Positions 1-10,687 are shown, counted from the stretch's first letter. The stretch: DNA of 35,382 nt from Betaproteobacteria bacterium (GCA_021413765.1 JAIOPT010000122.1:1-35382); one strand, 5' to 3'. The notes: generated by a model from the sequence alone, not told the origin. Numbers and translations: made by a program.

Positions 1-662
1 GTGGCGATGGAACCATGCTGAACATTGCGCGTACCTTGGCCCCCCTCGGCATTCCACTAGTAGGAGTAAATCAGGGGCGGCTAGGTTTTCTTACCGACAT
101 TTCGCTTGATACCATGCAGCAAACCATAGCCGCTATGCTGGATGGCAATTTCGTCACTGAGCAGCGCATGTTATTGTCTACCTGTATTTTGCGCGATGGT
201 GTTGCGGTATTTAATTCGCTCGCGTTCAACGAAGTGGTGGTGCATCGCGGCAATATCAGCAGCATGATCGAATTTGAGGTGCGCATCGATGGTGAGTATC
301 TATACCATCAGCGTGCTGATGGTTTGATTGTGGCGACCCCCACTGGCTCAACAGCATATGCGTTATCCGCTGGTGGCCCTATCCTCCATCCTTCTCTCGA
401 CCTTATCGCTCTGGTTCCTGTCTGTCCGCATACCTTAAGCAATCGCCCCATTATTGTTAAAAGCGAATCCCTGCTGGAAATTCTGCCGCACCGCATTTCT
501 GATGCGCGCGTGCATTTTGATAGCCACGACTATTTTGACTTACAGGCAAATGACAAAGTGGTAGTGAGCCGTCATGCTCAGCCAGCTTGCCTATTGCATC
601 CAGTAGGCCATAGCTATTACCGTACATTGCGTGAAAAATTGCTCTGGAATAAAACATTGTAA
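1..662 (+). CDS. nadK: NAD kinase, 5'-truncated by window edge
   Basis: ATP-dependent NAD kinase, which phosphorylates the 2'-hydroxyl of NAD to make NADP in the cytosol. The reading frame is open from base 3, and the first codons read GDGTML, the end of the family's GGDGT ATP-binding motif, so the gene starts upstream of the window; the internal ATG at 15 is not the start. The later family motif ATPTGSTAY and the following SAGGPI are intact, as is SNRPIIV. About 219 codons are visible, fitting the C-terminal three quarters of a roughly 290-residue enzyme. The TAA stop overlaps the ATG of recN by one base (TAATG), so the two are probably translationally coupled. The nadK-recN pairing is common in betaproteobacteria. 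Identification is firm. Confidence 0.97.
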   Translation, partial: GDGTMLNIARTLAPLGIPLVGVNQGRLGFLTDISLDTMQQTIAAMLDGNFVTEQRMLLSTCILRDGVAVFNSLAFNEVVVHRGNISSMIEFEVRIDGEYLYHQRADGLIVATPTGSTAYALSAGGPILHPSLDLIALVPVCPHTLSNRPIIVKSESLLEILPHRISDARVHFDSHDYFDLQANDKVVVSRHAQPACLLHPVGHSYYRTLREKLLWNKTL

Positions 663-2335
663 TGTTGAAGTTTCTTAGTATCCGCGACTTTGTCATCGTT
701 GATTCCCTAGAGCTCGATTTTTCTTCCGGCTTCACCGCTCTCACCGGCGAAACCGGTGCAGGGAAATCCATTTTGATTGACGCCTTGTCGCTGACGCTGG
801 GCGAGCGTGGCGATGCGGACATGGTGCGTAGCGGTTGTGAGCGCGCCGAGATCAGTGCGGAATTCGATATGACTGACTTGCCCGATTTGCAATCCTGGTT
901 GCGCGAGCAAGAGCTACTAGGTGATGCGAATGTATGCCTGCTGCGTAGAGTGCTGGATGCCAACGGGCGTTCGCGTGGTTTCATTAATGGGCGTAGTGCC
1001 ACGTTGCAACAGATGCGCGATGCGGGTGAGCATCTGCTCGATATTCACGGCCAGCATGCGCATCAGTCCTTGCTGCGTCCCGATGCTCAGCGCGACCTGC
1101 TGGATGGCTATGCCGGTTTGATAAACGAGGCGGAAGAGCTGGCGGGATTATTCCGCGAATGGCAAACGTTGCTTCGCCGCCGTACAAACCTGGAGCAAAG
1201 AGCCGAAGCGGTGGCCAGCGAGCGCGAATTACTGTTATTCCAGCGGCATGAGCTGGAAATGCTGAACTTCAGCGTACCGGTGTGGATGGAATTGCAGGCC
1301 GATTATACGCGTCTGTCGCACGCCGCTGACCTGCTGGAAACCGCACAGTTTGGAGTGGAAATATTAAGTGAGGCCGATACTGCCTGTCTCGCGCAACTGA
1401 ATGCGCTTACTGTCCGCTTACGCGCGGGCATTGAATTCGACCGATCCTTGCAGGACACGCTTAACATGGTGGAAAGCGCCCAAAACGATTTGCAGGAAGC
1501 CGTGTATGCGTTACGCCACTATTTACAGAAAGTGGATGCTGACCCGCAAAAAATACGCGAGCATGAACAGCACATGGCTGCGGTGGTGGATGCATCGCGT
1601 AAATATCGAGTAATGCCGGAGCAATTACCCGAAACCTTGCAGTGTATCGTCGCGCGTCTGGATGATCTGGGCAGCGATGCTGACCTTGCCGCTTTGATGC
1701 AGCAAGAGGCTGCTGCACGTGAGCAGTATCTGTCCGCCGCGAAAAAATTGAGTGCGGCGCGCAAAAATGCAGCTGAAAAATTATCGCGTGAAATCACCTC
1801 TGCCATGCAGACTTTGGCAATGCAGGGCGGCAACTTCGCCGTGGCACTAAAACCTCTAGCCGAAGGAAATGCACATGGGCTGGAAGCGCTCGAATTTCAG
1901 GTGGCGATCAATCCCGGTTCGCCGTTGCGCAGTTTGGCAAAAGTTGCCTCTGGTGGCGAATTATCGCGTATCAGTCTGGCTATACAGGTGGCAGCTAGTC
2001 AGGCAGCCACCGTGCCCACTTTGATCTTTGACGAAGTGGATAGCGGCATAGGCGGGCGTGTAGCAGAAATTGTTGGTGCTTTGCTTAAACGCTTGGGACA
2101 GTGTCATCAAGTGATGTGCGTAACGCATTTACCACAAGTGGCAGCGATGGCAGATGCGCAATGGCGGGTGAGCAAATCCAGCCGAAATGATGCCACTGTC
2201 AGTACTATATCTATCCTCAAGCAGGTAGAACGTGTCGAGGAAATTGCGCGCATGTTGGGCGGAGTAAGACTTACTGATACCACGCGCAAACATGCGGCTG
2301 AAATGCTTAAGGCGGGACTCAGCCTGTCGTCCTGA
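662..2335 (+). CDS. recN: DNA repair protein RecN
   Basis: SMC-like ATPase of recombinational double-strand-break repair, acting on the nucleoid. The 557 residues match the usual RecN length (about 550). Residues 29-36 form the Walker A motif GETGAGKS, an internal coiled-coil-rich region spans about 150-400, and the C-terminal half carries the ABC signature SGGELSRISLAIQ, Walker B with LIFDEVDSGIGG, and the VTHLPQVA switch motif. The ATG overlaps the nadK stop, so no separate promoter is likely. RecN is SOS-inducible in many bacteria, but I did not identify a LexA box and the gene's own upstream region is coding. Identification is firm. Confidence 0.98.
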   Translation: MLKFLSIRDFVIVDSLELDFSSGFTALTGETGAGKSILIDALSLTLGERGDADMVRSGCERAEISAEFDMTDLPDLQSWLREQELLGDANVCLLRRVLDANGRSRGFINGRSATLQQMRDAGEHLLDIHGQHAHQSLLRPDAQRDLLDGYAGLINEAEELAGLFREWQTLLRRRTNLEQRAEAVASERELLLFQRHELEMLNFSVPVWMELQADYTRLSHAADLLETAQFGVEILSEADTACLAQLNALTVRLRAGIEFDRSLQDTLNMVESAQNDLQEAVYALRHYLQKVDADPQKIREHEQHMAAVVDASRKYRVMPEQLPETLQCIVARLDDLGSDADLAALMQQEAAAREQYLSAAKKLSAARKNAAEKLSREITSAMQTLAMQGGNFAVALKPLAEGNAHGLEALEFQVAINPGSPLRSLAKVASGGELSRISLAIQVAASQAATVPTLIFDEVDSGIGGRVAEIVGALLKRLGQCHQVMCVTHLPQVAAMADAQWRVSKSSRNDATVSTISILKQVERVEEIARMLGGVRLTDTTRKHAAEMLKAGLSLSS

Positions 2336-2384
2336 AGCAGCTTTGATGTATCATGCTGAAGTTCCACTATCAATGGTTTTTACT

Positions 2385-3601
<1,217 letters not shown>

Positions 3602-3692
3602 GTGCTTTGGTAGCGTACTTCAACAAAGATAGAATTAACATTCAGCGCAATCATTTTGCATAATATTGTGTTGGGATGCTAAAGATGACCGC

Positions 3693-4298
3693 ATGATTGC
3701 TAATATCCCCCGCTTTGAGCAAGCGATTATCAAATTTGATGCCGCTAACGCCGCTGATCCTAATCAGGATGTTTTCGAGGATGTGATTTATCCCAAAGAA
3801 CTGCTCTATGCTAAGCGCATGACTGCCATGCTTAAGCATTTTGAACCTGATGCTTCTGAAGCATTGCAACTAGCAGCGCGTTGCCAGCATATCTGCCGCT
3901 GGAAAATCTCGCGCAACAATTATCCGATGGATAGGATGGGTTATAAATGCTGGCGCATTGAACTGTATAAGTTTCACGGTGAAATAACTGGTGGAATTAT
4001 GCGCGAGGTGGGCTATGACGAGGAAATTATTGCTAATGTACAAGCGCTGTTACGCAAAGAAAAACTCAAAACTAACCCGGAAAGCCAAATATTGGAAGAC
4101 GTCGTTGGCTTAGTATTTCTTCAGTATTACTTGGTAGATTTTGTTAATAAATATAGTCATTTTGAAGAAGAAAAACTGCTCAATATTCTTCGCAAGACTT
4201 GGAAAAAAATGTCCGAAAAGGGCCGCTTAACCGCATTGAAATTTAACTTCACTTCAGAACTACGGGCAGTCATTAATCAAGTACTGGCTGCGGCCTGA
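3693..4298 (+). CDS. DUF4202 family protein
   Basis: About 201 residues from the ATG at 3693; the frame opens earlier (3666), but homologous sequence begins near IPRFEQAIIKFDAANAADP. The family is recognised by this segment plus LLYAKRMTAML, then LAARCQHICRW and NNYPMDRMGYKCWR. The conserved His, Arg and Asp residues in an all-helical arrangement suggest a metal- or nucleotide-handling fold of HD type, but that is inference and no catalytic role is established to my knowledge. The protein is soluble, with no signal peptide or membrane segment. No strong Shine-Dalgarno precedes it. It stands alone between dapB and the carA leader. Family assignment is fairly confident; function is unknown. Confidence 0.85.
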   Translation: MIANIPRFEQAIIKFDAANAADPNQDVFEDVIYPKELLYAKRMTAMLKHFEPDASEALQLAARCQHICRWKISRNNYPMDRMGYKCWRIELYKFHGEITGGIMREVGYDEEIIANVQALLRKEKLKTNPESQILEDVVGLVFLQYYLVDFVNKYSHFEEEKLLNILRKTWKKMSEKGRLTALKFNFTSELRAVINQVLAAA

Positions 4299-4351
4299 TC
4301 ATTTGCCAGGGTACAGTGAATTTAGTTAGGCAGGCATATTAGGTTTCGCAT

Positions 4352-4380
4352 TTGATACCCCCCTCGCTATGGGGTATAAT
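4352..4380 (+). promoter_or_regulatory. Sigma-70 promoter with palindrome in its spacer
   Basis: TTGATA (4352-4357), a 17-bp spacer and TATAAT (4375-4380) make a near-consensus sigma-70 promoter on the plus strand, the best in the window. A perfect inverted repeat, ATACCCC (4355-4361) and GGGGTAT (4371-4377), overlaps the end of the -35 box and the start of the -10 box, a natural position for a repressor. The AT-flanked C/G-tract dyad resembles operators of the CsoR/FrmR (DUF156) family; that resemblance is inference and no such regulator is in the window. It probably drives carAB through a long leader. Confidence 0.7.
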
Positions 4381-4393
4381 TCTAAAAATAATG

Positions 4394-4428
4394 GCGGGAT
4401 GAACGATCGGTTCGTCCCGCTTCTTTAT
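4394..4428 (+). terminator. Terminator-like hairpin right after the promoter
   Basis: An 11-bp stem, 4394-4404 paired with 4410-4420 (one G-U pair), has a 5-nt loop and is followed by the T-rich stretch TTCTTTAT. It begins only about 7 nt after the expected transcription start of the promoter at 4352-4380. It may be an attenuator of carAB or the 3' end of a very short transcript, and could also terminate the DUF4202 gene. Confidence 0.6.
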
Positions 4429-4668
4429 GTCATCTGAGCTGTTAGCCCGAATGTTTCATAAATTGGCGCGTATCTCTCTTTAGATTTTTTTGGTTGCCAT
4501 GCAAGATGTTGTTCTCTCGGGTGTTTAACCCCGTTCGTTCACTAAGCTGGTTAATCAAGTAAGTAAGGTTCGCTGGGATGGGGAAATTTCCCAGCTCGCA
4601 AAACCTTGTGCGATCATCACGCGAATTTATAAAACGTTCCGACTAGCAGCAACCTTGGAGAGTATCTG
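4429..4668 (+). promoter_or_regulatory. Long structured leader of carAB
   Basis: About 240 nt with no convincing protein gene. It holds an extended imperfect stem at 4565-4607: outer AAGGTT (4565-4570) with AACCTT (4602-4607), inner GCTGGGA (4572-4578) with TCCCAGC (4589-4595). A perfect 12-bp palindrome, GGGAAATTTCCC (4581-4592), could form instead of the inner stem. A 9-codon reading frame (4499-4528, ATG to TAA) lies upstream but lacks a Shine-Dalgarno. Such competing structures are compatible with pyrimidine- or arginine-responsive control, but no known riboswitch was recognised. GGAG at 4657-4660 serves the GTG start of carA. Confidence 0.45.
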
Positions 4669-5796
4669 GTGTCGCAAACGAACCCTGCCATTCTTGTGCT
4701 TGCCGATGGGACGGTGTTTCGTGGTACTGCCATTGGCGTTTCTGGCATGTGCGTGGGCGAGGTGGTGTTTAATACCTCGATGACCGGCTACCAGGAAATT
4801 CTTACCGACCCATCTTACTTTAAACAAATTGTCACCCTGACTTATCCTCATATCGGCAATGTGGGCGTGAATGCTGAGGACGAGGAATCGCGCCAAGTTT
4901 TCGCCAGTGGACTGGTGATCCGTGATTTGTCCTTGACTATGAGCAACTGGCGCAGCACGCAATCGCTGTCTGATTACCTCAAAGCCAATAAAATAGTGGC
5001 TATTTCCGACATCGACACCCGCAAGCTAACGCGCATTCTGCGCGAAAAAGGTGCTCAAAACGGCTGCATTGCCACCGGTATGGACGAGGGGGCGGCGCTG
5101 CAAGCGGCGCGTGGCTTTGCGGGACTATCCGGGATGGATCTGGCGCAACATGTCTCTTGTGAAAAGCATTACGATTGGACGCAGCCAGAGTGGAATTTGA
5201 AGGGCGGTTATCGCAATAATGTGCATTCCGAGTTTCATGTGGTGGCATATGACTTTGGCACGAAGCACAATATTCTGCGCAAGCTGGCCGAACGCGGTTG
5301 CAAGATCACAGTTGTGCCCGCCAAGACCAGCGCCGACGATGTGTTGGCACTCAAGCCGGATGGAGTGTTGCTGTCAAATGGCCCGGGCGATCCTGAGCCG
5401 TGCCATTATGCTATTGCGGCGACGCAGCAACTTTTACGTGTGGGCGTGCCGTTGTTCGGCATCTGTCTGGGACATCAGATTCTTGGCTTGGCGGTGGGCG
5501 CTCAGACGGTGAAAATGAAGCTCGGCCATCGAGGCGCGAACCATCCGGTTCAGGATGTGCAGAGTAAACATGTGATGATTACCAGTCAGAATCATGGCTT
5601 TGCGGTGGATGCGTCGACCCTGCCGACGAATGCGCGTGTGACACATGTATCTCTGTTCGATGGCACGTTACAGGGTTTCGAGTTGACCGATAAGCCTGCC
5701 TTCTGTTTCCAGGGCCATCCTGAAGCCAGCCCCGGCCCACATGACGTGGATTATTTGTTTGATCGCTTCGTGGCGCTGATGCGCAAAAGTTCCTAA
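4669..5796 (+). CDS. carA: Carbamoyl-phosphate synthase small subunit (glutaminase)
   Basis: Hydrolyses glutamine and channels ammonia to CarB for carbamoyl phosphate, the shared precursor of arginine and pyrimidines; cytosolic. At 375 residues it is the standard length. The N-terminal CPSase domain carries FRGTAIG and [17 protein letters not shown]. The class I amidotransferase domain has the nucleophile Cys266 in FGICLGHQ and the His/Glu pair in [20 protein letters not shown] is also typical. Translation starts at GTG 4669, with GGAG 8 nt upstream and homology beginning immediately. A single base separates its stop from the ATG of carB, implying tight coupling. Confidence 0.98.
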   Translation: MSQTNPAILVLADGTVFRGTAIGVSGMCVGEVVFNTSMTGYQEILTDPSYFKQIVTLTYPHIGNVGVNAEDEESRQVFASGLVIRDLSLTMSNWRSTQSLSDYLKANKIVAISDIDTRKLTRILREKGAQNGCIATGMDEGAALQAARGFAGLSGMDLAQHVSCEKHYDWTQPEWNLKGGYRNNVHSEFHVVAYDFGTKHNILRKLAERGCKITVVPAKTSADDVLALKPDGVLLSNGPGDPEPCHYAIAATQQLLRVGVPLFGICLGHQILGLAVGAQTVKMKLGHRGANHPVQDVQSKHVMITSQNHGFAVDASTLPTNARVTHVSLFDGTLQGFELTDKPAFCFQGHPEASPGPHDVDYLFDRFVALMRKSS

Positions 5797-5797
5797 C

Positions 5798-8700
5798 ATG
5801 CCAAAACGTACTGACATAAAATCTATTCTAATCATCGGAGCCGGTCCCATTATCATCGGACAAGCATGTGAATTTGATTATTCCGGTGTACAGGCTTGCA
5901 AGGCACTGCGTGAAGAAGGTTACCGCGTGATTCTGGTGAATTCGAATCCAGCCACCATCATGACCGATCCAAACATGGCGGATGCAACCTATATTGAGCC
6001 GATTACTTGGCGGATAGTGGAAAAAATCATTGCCAAGGAAAGGCCGGACGCGATCCTGCCTACCATGGGTGGTCAAACCGCGTTGAATTGTGCGCTAGAT
6101 TTGGCTAAGCACGGTGTGCTGGAAAAGTACGGCGTAGAGATGATAGGCGCATCGCGCGATGCCATCGATATGGCGGAAGACCGCGAAAAATTTAAGCAGG
6201 CGATGACGCGCATTGGCTTGGCATCGGCGCGCTCGGCGATTGCGCATAGCATGGAGGAGGCGTTGCAGGTGCAGCAGGTGATGGGCTTCCCTACCGTTAT
6301 CCGTCCATCCTTTACCATGGGTGGATCGGGCGGCGGCATTGCTTACAATCGCGAGGAGTTCGTCGAGATTTGTGAGCGCGGCCTGGAGGCTAGCCCCACT
6401 AAGGAGTTGTTGATTGAAGAATCACTACTTGGCTGGAAAGAGTTCGAAATGGAAGTGGTGCGTGACCGCGCTGACAACTGCATAATCATCTGCTCGATTG
6501 AAAATTTAGACCCAATGGGTGTGCACACTGGTGATTCCATCACTGTTGCACCAGCGCAGACGCTGACCGACAAGGAATACCAGATCATGCGCAACGCGAG
6601 CATTGCGGTGCTACGCGAAATTGGCGTGGATACGGGTGGCTCCAACGTACAGTTTGCCATTAACCCCGAAAATGGGCATATGGTGGTAATTGAGATGAAT
6701 CCGCGCGTATCGCGCTCCTCGGCGCTGGCATCGAAGGCCACCGGCTTTCCAATTGCTAAAGTAGCGGCGAAACTGGCGGTAGGATACACGCTGGATGAGT
6801 TGAAGAATGAAATTACTGGCGGGGCAACTCCGGCTTCATTTGAGCCAACAATAGATTATGTAGTGACCAAGATTCCTCGTTTCGCTTTTGAGAAATTCAC
6901 GCAGGCCAATGACCGTCTAACTACACAGATGAAATCAGTGGGCGAAGTGATGGCCATCGGTCGCACTTTCCAGGAATCGTTTCAGAAGGCGCTACGCGGA
7001 CTGGAAGTAGGTGTGGATGGTTTAGACGGAATATCAAACGACCGCGAGTCGATTGCCGCTGAATTGGGCGCACCGGGGCCAGATCGAATCTGGTATGTGG
7101 GTGATGCTTTTCGCATGGGCATGACGCTGGAAGAGGTGTTCGGTCTAAGCAAAATTGATCCTTGGTTCTTGGTGCAGATCGAAGACCTAATCAAGCGCGA
7201 AGTTGCGTTGGGGGGCCGTACGCTTGATAGCATGAGTATGGGGGAGTTGCGTGGATTAAAGCGTAAGGGGTTTTCGGATAAACGCTTGGCCAAATTACTA
7301 GGAAGTGATGAAGCTGCCGTGCGCGCGTGCCGTCATGCGCTGGCTATCCGTCCGGTGTTCAAGCGGGTGGACACTTGTGCCGCCGAATTCGCCACCAATA
7401 CTGCCTATTTGTATTCTACCTATGAAGAGGAATGTGAGGCACAGCCTACCACCAGAAAAAAAATTATAGTGCTGGGTGGTGGGCCGAATCGCATTGGTCA
7501 AGGGATCGAATTTGATTATTGCTGTGTGCATGCCGCGCTGGCATTGCGTGAGGATGGATATGAAACCATTATGGTTAATTGTAATCCAGAGACTGTGTCT
7601 ACTGATTATGATACGTCCGACCGTCTGTATTTCGAACCGTTGACGTTGGAAGATGTGCTGGAAATTGTGGCTGTGGAAAAACCGGTTGGCGTGATCGTGC
7701 AGTTTGGTGGCCAGACGCCTCTTAAGCTGGCACGTGGCTTAGAGAAAAACGGTGTGCCCATCATAGGCACTACGCCAGACATGATCGACTGCGCAGAAGA
7801 CCGTGCACGTTTCCGTGTGATGTTGCAGCAATTGGACTTGAAGCAACCGCCCAATCGCACGGTCAGCACGCCGGAACAGGCGGTGCTGGCAGCGCAAGAA
7901 ATTGGTTACCCGCTGGTGATGCGGCCCAGCAACGTGTTGGGTGGGCGGGCCATGGAGATCGTTCACTCTCAGCCTGACTTAGAACGTTATATGCGCGAGG
8001 CAGTGGAGAGCGCCAATATATTTCCGGAACGCATGCCGATTTTACTCGACCGCTTTCTTAATGATGCGATAGAGGTGGATGTGGATGCGGTAAGTGACGG
8101 TACAGACGTGCTGGTCGGCGGTATCATGGAGCATATCGAAGAGGCGGGTGTACATTCCGGCGACTCGGCCTGTTCCCTACCACCTTTTAGTTTGTCGCCA
8201 AAGCTTCAGGATGAGTTGCGGCGCCAGACCAAAGCGATGGCCAGAGCGCTAAATGTAGTCGGTCTGATGAATGTGCAGTATGCCATTCAAGGCGACTCTG
8301 TATTTATACTGGAAGTAAATCCGCGCGCCTCACGCACTGTGCCCTTCGTGTCCAAAGCTACTGGAATCCCGCTGGCCATGGTGGCTGCGCGTTGCATGGC
8401 TGGTCAAACTTTGGCGCAACAGGGCGTGACTAAAGAAGTTATTCCGTCGTATTATTCGGTCAAGGAGGCGGTGTTTCCATTCATTAAGTTCCCCGGTGTA
8501 GATATCATCCTTGGCCCGGAAATGAAATCCACTGGGGAGGTAATGGGTGTGGGCGACACCTTTGCGGAAGCCTTTGTAAAATCCCAATTAGCTGCGGGAG
8601 TGAAATTGCCGTCCGCCGGTAAGGTGTTTATCAGTGTGCGTGGTGCGGATAAGTTGGGTGCAGTGGAAATTGCCAAGAGCCTGCGGGATATGGGCTTTAC

Positions 8701-9019
8701 CGTTTTGGCGACGCGTGGTACCGCTGCTACACTAGCGGCCGCGGATGTTGCAGTGACTGTGGCGAATAAGGTGGCAGAAGGTCGTCCGCACATCGTGGAT
8801 ATGATTAAGAATGGCGAGATCAATCTAATTATTAACACAGTGGACAGTAAGCGTAGCGCGATGCAAGATTCTTATTCTATCCGCCATGCCGCATTGCAGG
8901 GACGTGTGACTTATTACACCACTCTGGCAGGTGCGCGCGCAGCTTGCTTGGGCATGCAGCACATCGCTGAATTACATGTGTATGATTTGCAGACGCAGCA
9001 TCAACGTCTGATTCATTAA
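5798..9019 (+). CDS. carB: Carbamoyl-phosphate synthase large subunit
   Basis: Synthetase subunit, 1073 residues, the usual length, using bicarbonate, two ATP and CarA-derived ammonia. Two homologous ATP-grasp halves are visible, each opening with a dinucleotide-like motif: [19 protein letters not shown] near residue 12 and [18 protein letters not shown] near residue 559. Each half contains its [16 protein letters not shown] or [16 protein letters not shown] metal/ATP segment. The C-terminal MGS-like allosteric domain (from about residue 940) carries VLATRGTAA and is where pyrimidine nucleotide and ornithine effectors bind in the family. The order carA-carB-greA is typical for betaproteobacteria. 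No truncation or frameshift was seen. Confidence 0.98.
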   Translation: MPKRTDIKSILIIGAGPIIIGQACEFDYSGVQACKALREEGYRVILVNSNPATIMTDPNMADATYIEPITWRIVEKIIAKERPDAILPTMGGQTALNCALDLAKHGVLEKYGVEMIGASRDAIDMAEDREKFKQAMTRIGLASARSAIAHSMEEALQVQQVMGFPTVIRPSFTMGGSGGGIAYNREEFVEICERGLEASPTKELLIEESLLGWKEFEMEVVRDRADNCIIICSIENLDPMGVHTGDSITVAPAQTLTDKEYQIMRNASIAVLREIGVDTGGSNVQFAINPENGHMVVIEMNPRVSRSSALASKATGFPIAKVAAKLAVGYTLDELKNEITGGATPASFEPTIDYVVTKIPRFAFEKFTQANDRLTTQMKSVGEVMAIGRTFQESFQKALRGLEVGVDGLDGISNDRESIAAELGAPGPDRIWYVGDAFRMGMTLEEVFGLSKIDPWFLVQIEDLIKREVALGGRTLDSMSMGELRGLKRKGFSDKRLAKLLGSDEAAVRACRHALAIRPVFKRVDTCAAEFATNTAYLYSTYEEECEAQPTTRKKIIVLGGGPNRIGQGIEFDYCCVHAALALREDGYETIMVNCNPETVSTDYDTSDRLYFEPLTLEDVLEIVAVEKPVGVIVQFGGQTPLKLARGLEKNGVPIIGTTPDMIDCAEDRARFRVMLQQLDLKQPPNRTVSTPEQAVLAAQEIGYPLVMRPSNVLGGRAMEIVHSQPDLERYMREAVESANIFPERMPILLDRFLNDAIEVDVDAVSDGTDVLVGGIMEHIEEAGVHSGDSACSLPPFSLSPKLQDELRRQTKAMARALNVVGLMNVQYAIQGDSVFILEVNPRASRTVPFVSKATGIPLAMVAARCMAGQTLAQQGVTKEVIPSYYSVKEAVFPFIKFPGVDIILGPEMKSTGEVMGVGDTFAEAFVKSQLAAGVKLPSAGKVFISVRGADKLGAVEIAKSLRDMGFTVLATRGTAATLAAADVAVTVANKVAEGRPHIVDMIKNGEINLIINTVDSKRSAMQDSYSIRHAALQGRVTYYTTLAGARAACLGMQHIAELHVYDLQTQHQRLIH

Positions 9020-9042
9020 GAATATAAGAAGGAAGAGTCAGT

Positions 9043-9519
9043 ATGAGCAAAATTCCATTAACCGTGGTAGGCGCTGAACTATTGCGTAACGAACTTCATC
9101 AACTAAAAACTGTTGATCGCCCATGGGTGATCAATGCCATTTCCGAAGCGCGCGCACAAGGTGACTTGTCGGAAAATGCTGAATATGAAGCGGCTAAAGA
9201 GCGTCAAAGTTTTGTTGAGGGACGCATCATAGAGCTGGGAAGTAAGCTGGGTAATGCTCAAGTAATAGATCCAAAGACCCTCAACGCAGATGGTCGTTGT
9301 GTGTTTGGCGCGACTGTAAGGCTGGAAGACCTCGCAAGCGGCGACGTGGTGACTTATCAGATTGTCGGAGATGATGAAGCTGACATCAGGCAATGCAAGA
9401 TTTCCATCAGCTCTCCGATTGCACGGGCACTGATCGGTAAATACAGTGGAGATGTTGCTGAAGTTCAAGCTCCAGGCGGTGTTCGCGAATATGAAATCGT
9501 GAACGTACAATATGTTTAA
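9043..9519 (+). CDS. greA: Transcription elongation factor GreA
   Basis: Rescues backtracked RNA polymerase by stimulating cleavage of the nascent transcript through the secondary channel. The 158 residues match the family. The N-terminal coiled coil holds the tip motif GDLSENAEYEAAKERQS with the acidic residues that coordinate the catalytic magnesium, and the C-terminal FKBP-like domain includes SPIARALIGK and GDVAEVQAPGG. It starts 23 bp after carB, with a purine-rich AAGAAGGAAG ribosome site upstream, so it is probably in the carAB transcript. Confidence 0.97.
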   Translation: MSKIPLTVVGAELLRNELHQLKTVDRPWVINAISEARAQGDLSENAEYEAAKERQSFVEGRIIELGSKLGNAQVIDPKTLNADGRCVFGATVRLEDLASGDVVTYQIVGDDEADIRQCKISISSPIARALIGKYSGDVAEVQAPGGVREYEIVNVQYV

Positions 9520-9664
9520 ACCTTACAAGCGTCATTGGTATCTATAAGGATTACGCAGGTGGGCCCCTCATCGTGCTAGTGACGTTCGGCATCCGTGAAG
9601 CAGATGTCCGCCTCACTCACCACCTGCATTAAGAGGTGGCAGGACATGATGCAATGATGGGGGG
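9520..9664. other. Convergent intergenic region with competing hairpins
   Basis: This 145-bp gap between the 3' ends of greA (+) and yhbY (-) contains interlocking inverted repeats. CCACCT at 9620-9625 can pair with AGGTGG at 9634-9639 (short loop) or, as part of CCACCTGC (9620-9627), with GCAGGTGG at 9555-9562. ATGTCC (9604-9609) also pairs with GGACAT (9642-9647), enclosing the short hairpin. No T-run follows on either strand, so this is at best an atypical bidirectional terminator or a small structured RNA. Confidence 0.4.
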
Positions 9665-10006
9665 TTAGCGGCTACCCAACTGTTTTTTGCTGAGCGGCCT
9701 GCCTTTGGGCCGAGCAGGAGTCTTCTCAGGTACATCTTCTTGTGGTTGATATATCACGAGGATTTTGCCAATATGTTGCACCGCTACTGCGTTCAATTGT
9801 GTGCAAATTTGTCCCGATATATCCATGCGCGTTTTCCGATCCTCATTCATAACCCTAATTTTGATTAATTCATGACTCTTCAGGGCGCAGGAGATTTCTC
9901 CCAGTACTGCGGGAGTCAGTCCTGCTGATCCAATCATGACGGTGGGTTTAAGCGGATGAGCGCGCGCTTTAAGGTTTTGGCGTTGTAATACAGTTAGTGT
10001 TAGCAA
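9665..10006 (-). CDS. yhbY: Ribosome assembly RNA-binding protein YhbY (CRM domain)
   Basis: Small CRM/KH-like protein that associates with pre-50S ribosomal subunits. From a TTG start at 10006 it has 113 residues. The CRM core is seen as LKARAHPLKPTVMIGSAGLT (containing the family GxxG-type loop), ELIKIRV and the later HIGKILVIYQP. The tail from about residue 88 is basic and proline-rich (PARPKGRPLSKKQ). The TTG is chosen because AGGAG (complement of 10016-10020) lies 9 nt before it and homology begins there; an upstream in-frame ATG at 10084 would run into the rlmE coding region. It is divergent from rlmE, a standard arrangement. Confidence 0.93.
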   Translation of the reverse strand: MLTLTVLQRQNLKARAHPLKPTVMIGSAGLTPAVLGEISCALKSHELIKIRVMNEDRKTRMDISGQICTQLNAVAVQHIGKILVIYQPQEDVPEKTPARPKGRPLSKKQLGSR

Positions 10007-10042
10007 TTTTATTGGCTCCTGATAAGACCGACATTTTAAACG

Positions 10043-10687
10043 ATGAAGCGATCCAAAAGTAGCAAACAGTGGATGAATGAACATGTTAATGATTCATATG
10101 TGCAGCGCGCGCAGAAGGAAGGTTACCGCTCGCGTGCGGCATACAAGCTGTTGGAAATTGATGAGCGTGACCGACTACTTAAACGTGGTATGGTGGTCGT
10201 TGACTTGGGTGCGGCCCCTGGCGGCTGGTCACAAGTCGCTGCCATCAAGGTGGGCGAAGGTGGCAAAGTAATTGCACTCGACCTGTTGCCATTGCACCCG
10301 ATACATGGCGTAGAGTTTATTCAAGGTGATTTCCGCGACGACAGTGTAATGGCGCAAATTGAGGGTAAACTAAGCGGCAAGAAAATTGGACTTGTAATTT
10401 CTGACATGTCCCCCAATATTAGCGGTATCAACTTGACCGATCAGGCACGTGCCATGCATTTGGCGGAACTGGCACTGGACTTTTCACTACGCCATTTGCA
10501 ACCAAGCGGCGCATTCTTGGTCAAAGTCTTTCAAGGCGTAGGTTTTGAGGACTATATTAAGTTGATGCGCAGTTACTTTGCTCGAGTAGTGACGCGCAAG
10601 CCGGATTCTTCGCGTGATAGAAGCAATGAGCTATATCTCTTGGGAACCTCAAAGTTTGAGAGCGCATTTGAAAACTCAACTTTTTAA
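10043..10687 (+). CDS. rlmE: 23S rRNA (uridine-2'-O)-methyltransferase RlmE (FtsJ/RrmJ)
   Basis: Methylates the ribose of U2552 in the peptidyl-transferase A loop of 23S rRNA using S-adenosylmethionine, a late 50S assembly step. It has 214 residues. The catalytic Lys is at about residue 35 in [11 protein letters not shown]; the SAM motif [13 protein letters not shown] follows at about 54. [10 protein letters not shown] supplies the catalytic Asp, and FLVKVFQG the second Lys. Only 36 bp separate its ATG from the divergent yhbY start. The rlmE-ftsH pairing is conserved across proteobacteria, and rlmE is heat-shock regulated in E. coli; I could not identify a sigma-32 promoter here. Confidence 0.97.
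   Translation: MKRSKSSKQWMNEHVNDSYVQRAQKEGYRSRAAYKLLEIDERDRLLKRGMVVVDLGAAPGGWSQVAAIKVGEGGKVIALDLLPLHPIHGVEFIQGDFRDDSVMAQIEGKLSGKKIGLVISDMSPNISGINLTDQARAMHLAELALDFSLRHLQPSGAFLVKVFQGVGFEDYIKLMRSYFARVVTRKPDSSRDRSNELYLLGTSKFESAFENSTF

Noticed and set aside
457-1002. 181-codon minus-strand frame over nadK/recN
   Set aside because: Antisense shadow of two clear genes; its composition reflects their codon use and no family was recognised.
6343-6789. 148-codon minus-strand frame inside carB
   Set aside because: Antisense shadow of a conserved enzyme; no ribosome site or recognisable domain.
9103-9510. 135-codon minus-strand frame opposite greA
   Set aside because: Lies wholly over greA, whose frame is strongly conserved; no family match recognised.
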